From Silene latifolia (taxonomy: Eukaryota > Streptophyta > Magnoliopsida > Caryophyllales > Caryophyllaceae): a stretch of DNA of 64,000 nucleotides. Shown in pieces: positions 49,906 to 58,734 of this stretch. The translations under genes and the position numbers were made by a program. The notes beneath the pieces were generated by a model that was given only the letters and a program-made list of their open reading frames with translations, searched no databases and was not told the origin of the DNA. Positions within the stretch are counted from its first letter, which is position 1. Every line of letters starts with the position of its first letter. The DNA is taken from positions 1,752,001 to 1,816,000 of the forward strand of contig NC_133526.1 in NCBI RefSeq assembly GCF_048544455.1, given 5' to 3'.

Positions 49906-50289
49906 ATGGGGTCCAACACCAAGGCAGTAGCAGCAATGATGCTAGTGAACCTAGCCATGTTTGCATTTGTGACAGCAAATGCAACATATATACCAGGTAC
50001 AACAACACCGTGCCCAACACTCGACGTATGTGTACAGATACCGTTGGTGGGTGTTACTTTGGGTTACCAAGCCGGAACTCCGTGTTGTAGCCTTATCAGT
50101 GGGCTTGTGGCTGCTAATGCACAAGTCTGTATCTGCACCGGTCTCGTTGGTTCCCTTCTTGGTTCCACCCTTGGTGGCCTTCTTGGCCTCGGTGGCCTTC
50201 TTGGCGGTTTACTTAGCACCGCCGATCTTAACAAAGAGCTCGCTGTTCTCATCAATGCCTGTAACATCCCCAACTTCACCTGCCCTTAA
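49906..50289 (+). CDS. Small secreted hydrophobic eight-cysteine protein, copy 6
   Basis: 127 aa; T38, V41 (codon GTA), V43, Y54, a combination seen in no other copy. The 5' flank and altered TATA box are those of copy 2; the original 3' flank, now displaced by a LINE to 52143 onward, is that of copies 1 and 5. Stop is TAA where copies 2-5 have TGA. Only about 30 bp past the stop begins the LINE's target duplication, so the native 3' UTR and poly(A) signals are probably pushed 1.8 kb away and the transcript may end in the LINE tail (inference). The coding sequence is intact. Confidence 0.87.
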   Translation: MGSNTKAVAAMMLVNLAMFAFVTANATYIPGTTTPCPTLDVCVQIPLVGVTLGYQAGTPCCSLISGLVAANAQVCICTGLVGSLLGSTLGGLLGLGGLLGGLLSTADLNKELAVLINACNIPNFTCP

Positions 50290-50338
50290 TTATTAAAAAT
50301 GCCCTAACTTAATTGATCATATGAATGGATTAATTATA

Positions 50339-52142
50339 TTTTTTTTTTTTTTTTTTGGTGAAATGTGAGTTGTATAAATATAAAAAATGTATCAAGAACA
50401 TACTAGTTTGCGAGTTACATCATCTAAGGCAATTACATGAATCCAACATCTTTAAGCCAATCTAGTTCTAGGATTGTAATCTCTCGCCTGTCTTTACCAT
50501 GGATTCTCAGCTTCAGGAGAAGAACCCCCCCATTCCTGCATTTATTCCGTCATGTGCACGAGTAGAAGGGGAACCATTACCATTTGCACCTGATTTCATA
50601 GAGGGAGGAGGAGAAGCAACATCCCTGTAGGATAGAGCTCCAAAATCCACTTTACTATGTCCACCAGACTCCTCATTACTCCTTTTAAAAAGAGTCAATT
50701 TCTTGATTGGGGTAGTGATAATAAGATTTTCCTGGATAGGAGACTTATTAGCTCCTTGCGCCACCCCGACTGTTTCAGTTGCAGCTTCCTGTGTCTTCTC
50801 AGGAACTATCACCTGTTCAGGAGCTTTCTTATCAATCGGCCTCCACCTTTTTCTAGTTGTCACAGCGCTCTTCTTCTTTTCCTCTACTCTTTTGCAGTGG
50901 TTTCCATCATGACCCATTCCTTGACATTTGCTGCAAGTAATAGGCCTCCATTCATACTCTACTTCCACTTTTATCACATCCCCTTTTTCATCTTTAAACA
51001 AGACTTCAGATGGGAGAGATTGATCCACCATCATCTCCACCATGACTCTTGCATAGCCTAATCTCGTTTTCTCATTCGTCGCCTGATCACTCTTCACATA
51101 TTTACCCACCAGGCCAGTGATCTTAGGCAGACTCTTACCCCAGAACTTAATGTGTAGGTGGTGTAGACGAATCCATGCAGGAACAGACTTAACATTTGCC
51201 TTTGTTAATTCAATGTCCTTTGTCCACTCCTTGACTATCATCGGTTTGTTATCAAACAGATAGTGCCCTGATAACAAGACTTTATCCTTCATCTCCATTG
51301 ACTTGAACCTAACCAGGAAAACACCATTTGGAAGGAAGGAGATTTTATCAATGTTGAATTTTGTCCATATCCTCCTAATAAAACCCTCGACCACCTCCCA
51401 CGGTGGGTTAGCACCCAAAATGAAGCACATCACCGCTTGATTCCAATAGACTATCTCTTCCTCAACATCCTCAGGTTGGATCTGTAGCATTTCCTCACAC
51501 TCTGGTTTATCCTCGTCTTCCACCTCTTCTTCTTCTTTTCCTTCTTCTTCTTCTTCTTCTTCTTCTTCTTCTTCTTGGTCGTCTTCTTGTTCTTCTTCAG
51601 TCTCTGGTTTCTGCGTTTCTGACACTATTTCGTCCTCCTCTCCATTCACTTCATCTTCTCCTTCTGTAGCTGATTCATCATCACTCTCCGTTTCAATTTC
51701 TAGTTCTGGTATACCAACAATTTCATTAACACTTTTCATTTTTCCATTTGCATCAACATCAGGGCCTTTTTGAATCTCAATAGGGGTTCCTTCTATGGTA
51801 TCATTCTTATCTTCATTCTTTTCTTCATCTTTGCTGGACGTCACAATTTGCTTAGCAGAGATACTCCGTCCTCGAAGAGACATCTCCCGCTGCCGTTGCA
51901 GGTTTGATTTCCTCGCCATTGGCGCAGAACAAACCTCACTTCCTTTCTCTCATTTGAGCATCACCCTCGACTGAAATAGCTCGGTGACGGCGCCGTTAGG
52001 CTACCATCAGCGACCGAAGTCGTCGAGAGAAGAACAACTTTCTAAAAGCACCTCTTGCTTGTCGGAGAATATTCTTGTCAGGGAATATACACTTTATCAA
52101 AAGTATTAAGCGTGCTTTGTTATTGCCTTACTAAACCTGGTC
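50339..52142 (-). mobile_element. L1-type LINE derivative with ORF1 but almost no ORF2
   Basis: 1.8-kb insertion, poly(A) tail on the minus strand at 50339-50356, and an exact 16-bp target duplication GAATGGATTAATTATA (50323-50338, 52143-52158). Minus-strand order: 5' UTR of ~220 bp, intact ORF1, then about 26 codons that look like the end of an ORF2 (LRIHGKDRREITILELDWL..., ending FM and a stop), a 3' UTR of ~110 bp and the tail. Endonuclease and reverse transcriptase are missing, so it must have been mobilised by another element's enzyme. The exact duplication and open ORF1 suggest a recent insertion. Confidence 0.88.
50513..51919 (-). CDS. LINE ORF1: DUF4283 / CCHC zinc-knuckle nucleic-acid-binding protein
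   Basis: 468 aa, intact. Residues 1-30 are basic (ARKSNLQRQREMSLRGR). About 75-150 is very acidic, with a run of Glu encoded by a GAA/GAG (CTT on the plus strand) repeat. Residues ~155-330 match the DUF4283 domain of plant LINE and retroelement ORF1/gag-like proteins (VMCFILGANPPWEVVEGFIR, VKEWTKDIELTKANVKSVP, WIRLHHLHIKFWG). A CCHC knuckle of form C-x2-C-x4-H-x4-C follows at about 337-350 (CSKCQGMGHDGNHC). The Lys/Ser-rich tail is low-complexity. The family role is binding the element's RNA in a ribonucleoprotein. The start is the first ATG, in good context after the predicted 5' UTR. Not a host gene, judging by the target duplication and poly(A) tail around it. Confidence 0.88.
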   Translation of the reverse strand: MARKSNLQRQREMSLRGRSISAKQIVTSSKDEEKNEDKNDTIEGTPIEIQKGPDVDANGKMKSVNEIVGIPELEIETESDDESATEGEDEVNGEEDEIVSETQKPETEEEQEDDQEEEEEEEEEEEGKEEEEVEDEDKPECEEMLQIQPEDVEEEIVYWNQAVMCFILGANPPWEVVEGFIRRIWTKFNIDKISFLPNGVFLVRFKSMEMKDKVLLSGHYLFDNKPMIVKEWTKDIELTKANVKSVPAWIRLHHLHIKFWGKSLPKITGLVGKYVKSDQATNEKTRLGYARVMVEMMVDQSLPSEVLFKDEKGDVIKVEVEYEWRPITCSKCQGMGHDGNHCKRVEEKKKSAVTTRKRWRPIDKKAPEQVIVPEKTQEAATETVGVAQGANKSPIQENLIITTPIKKLTLFKRSNEESGGHSKVDFGALSYRDVASPPPSMKSGANGNGSPSTRAHDGINAGMGGFFS

Positions 52143-52158
52143 GAATGGATTAATTATA

Positions 52159-54003
52159 GCTACTCCTTAATTACGTACTTTTATTTTCAACCTAAAAAAT
52201 AAGCATGCATGGCGGTACGACACGACTTCGTACTGTGTCTTATTATAATTAAGCCATGCATGCATGCTTTAATTTCGAGTTATGTTTGTCCTTCTGTAAC
52301 GCTCTTTATTACTTGAGCTCCATCCTTGTAATTGGGTTCGGTAATCAAACTTATTTCCTTTTTCTATTTCTATTATTATCTCCATGTTACTTTCTTCATT
52401 TATTATCACTTTCTTTACACACTACTCGAAGGGGCAAAATTGACCCGCCCTGAATGACCTGACCCGACACTCATAGTATGGATCCGAGTATGACCGTATC
52501 CCGATTTGACCTCAACAAATACGACTCAATCCGAATCAATTTACGATTGTCTTATTAGGACAGGCAATAAATTGACGAGATGCAAAAACCAAAACAATAC
52601 TGATAGTGATTAACAATTTTCTCCAAAACTTATAATTATCCAAAGTAAATGATTAAAAATTAATGGAGCTTACTACACAACTACGTCCAATTTTTTTACT
52701 CCGTATCTGCTTCAGAAGTACTATAACTAATTGATTGCATGCTACACTCGAACTTCCTAAGAATTTTTCTCATTAGTTTAGCTACAATGGTAAGTCCGTT
52801 TCTTTTTGTCTTTGTAAACATGTACGTAAAAAATTTCATTAAATCAAGTCGTCACCGTAAACCCGTGAACATGTAAATAAACAGTTTAGCTACTTGATTT
52901 ATTTATATGAAGTATTTTTCTATATAAATCTCTTAGGAAGTAAGTATTATGTAAATATTTGATTAACTTGTAATTAGGTAACCTTGTTTTTAATAGTTTA
53001 GCTACTTGTTTTTTTTTTTCTTGAAGGGAAAAAAAAAAGTAGCTAAACTACGTATTAAAAAGAAAATTACCTAATTACAAAATTTATCTTGGGAACATAG
53101 TAAGGCAGGGGCGTCTCAAACTTTTGGGAGGTCCTGTGCCAGATAGTCAATGTGGCCCATAAAATTGTTTGTTATTAAACTAGTATGTTGTTTTTGCATT
53201 CATTTTTAACGATAATACTTACGGAAGGCATGGATGAATATTTATTTCGCCGCCACTCTCTATTTATTAGGCATAATTTGTGCCATTACCCACTTTATTA
53301 AGATACTACTATCCATTGCGCCTAATAGTTTTGAAACTCATAATATTGTGAATCTAAAATGATACTAGGTGGAGCACATTCTCTTTTAAAAAAAACAAAT
53401 ATTTTAAATATGTGTTAAATAAGTAAATAATTTTTTCCTAACTCATTCATATGAAAATGAGTGATGAATTTAAATCGCGTTCTTTTAATTTTGTAAAGCG
53501 TGATGGTAATAAGGCCGCCCATCGCTTGTCTCATTACACTCCGCCCAAAGATGATTGCTGAATGTTGACAGTGTATGATTGTATCCATCGATTTTATGTC
53601 GGCTTTTATTTACTTAATTAATACTTTGTAGCTGCCAAAAAAAAAAAAAAAAAATTAATACTTCGTATAGATATCTCTTTCCTAAAGAAAAAAGAGCATA
53701 GAAGGATAAAATACATACAATACATCAATAGAAATTAACCTCTCCTAATTATGTAAAGCTAAGAGCAAATTAATTGCATTACAAAAAGGGAAAATTGAAT
53801 TGTTTCTAATCTAATAAAATTATACGGTAACCAACATGAGTAAATAAATGACATTATATACGCAACATTTACGTATCCTACATAGGTTGAATTTCATTTT
53901 TTTTTGAAATTTATATTGTATTTTGTAACTTGTATGTATTTGTACAATTGTACTCTTTATATCGTATTGGATCTACAATCTAATCAGAGACGTTAAACTT
54001 ACG
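52159..54003. other. Displaced 3' flank of copy 6, then intergenic DNA
   Basis: 52159-52400 matches the 3' flanks of copies 1 and 5 (AAGCATGCATGGCGGTACG, TTGTAATTGGGTTCGGTAAT). The array ends there. The rest is AT-rich, with a local inverted pair around AGTTTAGCTACTTG (53000) and a poly(A) run near 53637-53653. No gene found. Confidence 0.6.
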
Positions 54004-55029
54004 CTATAGCAAATGAATAAACAAGCTCGTAACAATCCACAACCACCATATCGACAATCCAAACACTCCACGACAACCACCAGCACCGCAACTCGAACTC
54101 TTTTCCGACTCCAACAACGAACCATAATCAAAACTCGGGTTCGACCCATACAAAGCCTGTACACCTTCCACGTCATCAATACGAAGGTCCACTTTCCGAC
54201 TCCTAGCCCTCAAACTCGGATACATAATAGCATCCTTAACTTTAGAATGAGCAAGTCCAAGCACGTGACCAATCTCGTGCGTAACCACTGATTCTAAATC
54301 AACGGCTACTTTTGATTTCTCCGTGTCGAAATCGACGGCCCACGTTTCATCTCCGTCTAAATGTAATCTCCCATTTTCCGGACTAAATGCGTGTCCTAAA
54401 ACACCTAATACACCATCGAACGGCTCTCCGTCACCATGGTCTCCTTTAAAAAACCCGATTTTAATCTCGGCCGTATAATAATTCTCCACTTCAGTAAAAT
54501 TTACGGGTATTACAATCGACCAGCGCTTAAAAGCGCGTTTAAATACCGATTTTATTTCCTTCTCGGTTATATAATTAATTAAATGATTTTTATCAAACGC
54601 GTATGTTAGTGTCATAGCCTTCATGGGCTTTTTAGCCTCCACCCACCGCGGTCGTCCAGCGAAATACGCGAAACGACGCGTTTCGCTTACGAAGCGGTGG
54701 GTGTTGTCGTCGTGGCCGCACCTCGGCGACATGATTACGTCGATTGTGTCCCTATCGAGTTTTCCGGTGACCGGTAACCCGAGGTTGCGCTGGTAGCTTA
54801 AAATGGCGGATTCTAACTCGGTGTCGAAGTCGTCGGAGAAGTTCGCCGGTGACGGAGGTAGGTAGCCGAAACGGTGGAAGTAGTGTTTGAGATTGCCAAT
54901 TCCGGTGACACGTGTGCCTTTTTTGAGGTTTGCGAGTTTCGAGAAATGGTGCCAGGTGGCGGGAAATACTAGTATCGGATAAAGTAAGAAAGAGAAAAAG
55001 ATGACGGATATGGATAACGGTAAGTGCAT
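54004..55029 (-). CDS. Plant matrix metalloproteinase (peptidase family M10A)
   Basis: 341 aa, single exon, as usual for plant MMPs. A secretory signal peptide is at 1-~24. The propeptide has a peptidoglycan-binding-like helical part (LKHYFHRFGYLPP, about 47-59; LSYQRNLGLPVTGKLD) and the cysteine switch SPRCGHDD near residue 105, whose Cys holds the zinc until activation. The catalytic domain carries structural-metal residues (GDHGDGEPFDG), the zinc site HEIGHVLGLAHS with its catalytic Glu, and the Met-turn MYPS. After YGSNPS comes a short Ser/Gly/Cys linker and a hydrophobic C-terminus (GLSIWWLWIVTSLFIHLL), suggesting a GPI anchor. So it is a predicted zinc endopeptidase at the outer face of the plasma membrane; substrates unknown. 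The switch reads PRCGHD rather than the common PRCGNPD/PRCGVPD. Looks functional. Confidence 0.93.
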   Translation of the reverse strand: MHLPLSISVIFFSFLLYPILVFPATWHHFSKLANLKKGTRVTGIGNLKHYFHRFGYLPPSPANFSDDFDTELESAILSYQRNLGLPVTGKLDRDTIDVIMSPRCGHDDNTHRFVSETRRFAYFAGRPRWVEAKKPMKAMTLTYAFDKNHLINYITEKEIKSVFKRAFKRWSIVIPVNFTEVENYYTAEIKIGFFKGDHGDGEPFDGVLGVLGHAFSPENGRLHLDGDETWAVDFDTEKSKVAVDLESVVTHEIGHVLGLAHSKVKDAIMYPSLRARSRKVDLRIDDVEGVQALYGSNPSFDYGSLLESEKSSSCGAGGCRGVFGLSIWWLWIVTSLFIHLL

Positions 55030-55084
55030 GGTTTCGGGATTATACGACTGAGTTAGTTATGTTGGGAGTTGTGTCAAATGTGTT

Positions 55085-55102
55085 GTATATATAATATATA
55101 AA
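55085..55102 (-). promoter_or_regulatory. Probable TATA region of the metalloproteinase
   Basis: A run of TATATTATATATA-type sequence on the minus strand, about 60-75 bp before the start codon. AT-rich surroundings make the exact box uncertain. Confidence 0.45.
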
Positions 55103-55495
55103 TAAATAAATTAGGGTTTAGAAAATAAAATAAAAATAAAAAAGGGTGGTGAAAGAATGTGAGGAGAGAAAGGAGAAAGATTGTGCATGGTAGTGTATAT
55201 ATGTAATGAAAACATGCTTCCTTAACTGGTCTCTTAGATGATCTACTCGTGTAGATTATGACTCCTAAAAATATAGTAAATGCTTACCTAAAATGAAATA
55301 GAAAAATGATACTCCGTAACTAACTTAATTCGGAATTAGGAAAATAGGACACTTTTCTAAACCGAGTAGACTAAAATTTAGGAAACAACATAATCAAATG
55401 AAGAATGGGTGGGTCAACTAATGTGGTGGCTTTTTATTAATTTTATAGTTTGGGATTATGAGTTGATGTTATATTGCGTTAACGGTATTATATAA
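55103..55495. other. Upstream region of the metalloproteinase
   Basis: AT-rich, with a GAAAGAATGTGAGGAGAGAAAGGAG purine block split by shorter motifs near 55150-55180. No gene. Confidence 0.35.
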
Positions 55496-56166
55496 TCTTA
55501 TCTATATAAAACCAAAAACATTTCAAGCTTTCTCCTTAAGCCACCTCATTACATACATATTTTTATTTTTATTTTTTTAAAGAAATGTGGGACCCATCGA
55601 AAATAAATCTGGAATTAATTGCTGAAAAACTTCTATGTTTACGTTTTAGACGTAAATTTTTACGTTTATGTTTTCTACACGTAAATATTAGCGAATAATA
55701 ACGAATAATAAATAATTTAAAACTAAATAATTCAGCCCAAAATATTTTACTAATAAATTACAATATATTGCACCAATGGTTAAAAATTCAACCCAAATTT
55801 TACTACAATAATAAATTACAATAATCACTAAAATAAAGTACGAAAAAAATACATCAACTGATTCAATCAATTTTGTTACAAAAATACTAAATACTAAATT
55901 AATTTTTAAATTAAGTGTAAATGGAGTAAGAAATTAAAGAACATACTAAATTTTCCTTTTTAAAAAATTTAATATACTTTATACCATGTTTTAATATAAT
56001 TTTTCTATGTTAGATATAATTTTTCTATAAGACATGCATATTGTTTTATATGCATTGCATTTAATATACTTTATACCATGTTTTAATACTGATTTAAAAA
56101 TATTAATTATTTACGACAATGTTCATAAAAATATACCCGTGCAATTTTGCACGGGTTGAAAACTAG
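55496..56166 (+). mobile_element. Non-autonomous Helitron
   Basis: The 3' end is clear: hairpin CCCGTGCAATTTTGCACGGG, then TTGAAAA and CTAG before host T. The 5' end is less sure: TCTTATCTATATAAAACC (55496) or TCTATATAAAACC (55501), both after host A. Interior AT-rich and non-coding. Confidence 0.65.
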
Positions 56167-56956
56167 TATTGTCATATATCGTAATCAGAATAATACGAGT
56201 ATGATGGAATAAGTTATATTTATGTATTTTGGTAACGTGTCCTAATTTCTTACTCTGGTCAGTATTATCTAGCACAAACTTATAAAAAAGAGAAGAATGA
56301 TGAAGTAATCAACTTTTGTATAATAATTAAATATAAGTAAAATAATAAGTTGTTTGATTTAGCTCATCTGAATTAGTTATTAGTTGACCTAATTAAAACG
56401 ACACCATTGAAAAGTGACAGTTTCTTTGTTCGTTAGTTTTAGGAGGATGAATCTTAGATTGAATAGATTCTTATGTGCTTAAATATAGAAACACTTTTTT
56501 GTACGTGTAGGTTTTATTTTACGTGTTTTGAAGCAGAAGTGAACTTGTTGATCACGTAGTATCCATGCATACGATGATCGGATTATCATTTTTTTGAGAG
56601 AATATAAAGAATAAGGAAATTTTGAAACAGTTTGTATCTGATCTCTTAAGACGAGTATATCCGTTTTAAATGGAAATGAGTTAACTATAACTTCATTATT
56701 TGGATAGAGATGAGACAAAGTATTTTTATAGTTCCTAGACATTATGCTTTTGTCTTATCTATTCTTTTTAATTCCTTTTAAGATAAAGATGAATAGACGG
56801 ATATAACTGTTTTGAACAAGAATTGTGGGTTTTCAATTAGATAGTAATAAAGGAATACGGGATAAGAGTAGACAAATAACTAATAGGAAGTACATGAATG
56901 AAAGTGCGACAAATAAAATACGAGGTATATGAGTTCCACAAAACTCAACTAGAATT
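56167..56956. other. Intergenic DNA
   Basis: No reading frame with gene character, and no element with matched ends. Confidence 0.45.
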
Positions 56957-57845
56957 TGTTAGGGTGCAAACCCTTGTCCCACATCGGTAGAATAAAGATG
57001 AAAGCTCATCTTTATAAGTGTCTACAAAATATAATAGTACGAGGCCTTTTGGGAAGGAGCCCAAGAGTAAATCCGTGAGGGCTTGGCCCAAAGCGGACAA
57101 TATCGTACTATTATGGATTGTGGACACAGATGCAGCAGAGGCTCAACACGGGATATTCACGCTTCCGCACAACAAGTGGTATCAGAGCCCAAGGTTCGAC
57201 TTGGGCTAGACACGAGGATGCATTAGCAGGCCCAAGACTTGAAGTTGTACACTATAAGGCATGAAACTCCTAGCTCGGGGTGAGTCCTTGAGCAAGCCCG
57301 GTCCAGGGCTAAATGGATGAAAGGCGTCATAGGTCTGGTGGGTCCTTTCCAGGTTGGATGCCAGAGACCGTTTGTGTTCTAGGACTTCAGAAGTGACGGA
57401 CCCGGTCCAGGGTATATTGGATGCAGAGGATGTTCGATATGCATGTGTAGCGAATCCCCAAGAAGGGCACATGGACGGCTCATGGTAGCATGGTGTGTCG
57501 GCTAAGGGGAGGTTATCAAGACTTGTGATGTTTCGGGTGTCTAGAAGTTGGGGCTGCAAAGTGGGGGAGTTTTCCATGGAGGTCAAGGTCCGAGTCAAGA
57601 TGATGGTCCTTGGTTTGAGGGGAGGATTGTTAGGGTGCAAACCCTTGTCCCACATCGGTAGAATAAAGATGAAAGCTCATCTTTATAAGTGTCTACAAAA
57701 TATAATAGTACGAGGCCTTTTGGGAAGGAGCCCAAGAGTAAATCCGTGAGGGCTTGGCCCAAAGCGGACAATATCGTACTATTATGGATTGTGGACACAG
57801 ATGCAGCAGAGGCCCAACACGGGATATTCACGCTTCCGCACAACA
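56957..57845 (+). mobile_element. Complete TRIM (miniature LTR retrotransposon)
   Basis: 889 bp. Two 218-bp LTRs (56957-57174, 57628-57845), TGTTAGGGTGCAAACCC to CCGCACAACA, differ at about one base. Exact 5-bp target duplication GAATT (56952-56956, 57846-57850). A primer-binding site GTGGTATCAGAGCCC follows the left LTR; polypurine tract TTTGAGGGGAGGAT precedes the right. The 450-bp interior is non-coding, as defines TRIMs. Structurally whole and recent. Confidence 0.93.
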
Positions 57846-57850
57846 GAATT

Positions 57851-58229
57851 AACGTGAACTAATAACTAAACACAAATTCTTGTTTTAGACGGTCACTTTT
57901 CGTTTGAAGCTTCAGACGGGTATATGTGTATGTGGTCATATTATGGTTAAATGTAATCACAATGGTATCACCAGTATTACAGTTTATGGTAGCTTGTTTT
58001 TCAATAGTGATCACATTTGACTGTAAAATGGTTACAAAATCTCGTCTTATTATTTCAAACCAAAATGACGGCTGAAGCAAGACCAACCGATAACCAAATA
58101 ATCCCTTTATTATACGTTAAGTCATGCAACTTGGAGATACTTAATTTTGACACATTAGCCTAATTAAACTTTGATTGATCTTTATAGTATAGATTGGTAC
58201 TACATGATTATGCTATATGGACCATGTCA

Positions 58230-58271
<42 letters not shown>

Positions 58272-58391
58272 TTAATTGTAGAATGATGATGAAATCAAAT
58301 GGAGGTAATAATGACGGTCCTTAGATTATTGGTACAAATCCATTAATATAATGGACAAGAATTACTAAAGCATTGTCCCTCTAACAATATA
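57851..58391. other. Intergenic DNA with a poly(A) tract
   Basis: Holds 38 A in a row at 58231-58268. No gene. Confidence 0.5.
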
Positions 58392-58629
58392 CTTCCTCCG
58401 TTCTAAAATAATTGACGTTTTCAATTTACGAGGTGAGTCTTTGAATTCAATTTATACAAAAATATATTGGTCGGAAAATTATAAAAATTACACTTTAAAA
58501 TTCCTTACGAATAGAGCTTTAATATGAGTATACATTTCAACATATTTAGTCATATATTTTGAGAGATATTGAAGAGAGAAGTGAGTGTCTCAAAAAGTAA
58601 GAATGACAATTAAAAAAAAACAGAGGGAG
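58392..58629. mobile_element. Stowaway-like MITE
   Basis: 238 bp, ends CTTCCTCCGTTCTAAAATAA and a CAGAGGGAG-type complement, flanked by TA. AT-rich, non-coding. Confidence 0.7.
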
Positions 58630-58734
58630 TATATATTTAGCTAGTATAATGATTAATCTTAATTAATTTGGTTTAACTAGTGTTGATTGTCGAATGTTGA
58701 GGTGCATACTTGCATTTGCAACAATAAACCTAGG

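Noticed and set aside
53100-53160. Transposon end (AGGGGCGTCTCAAAC...)
   Set aside because: No matching inverted end or target duplication found nearby.
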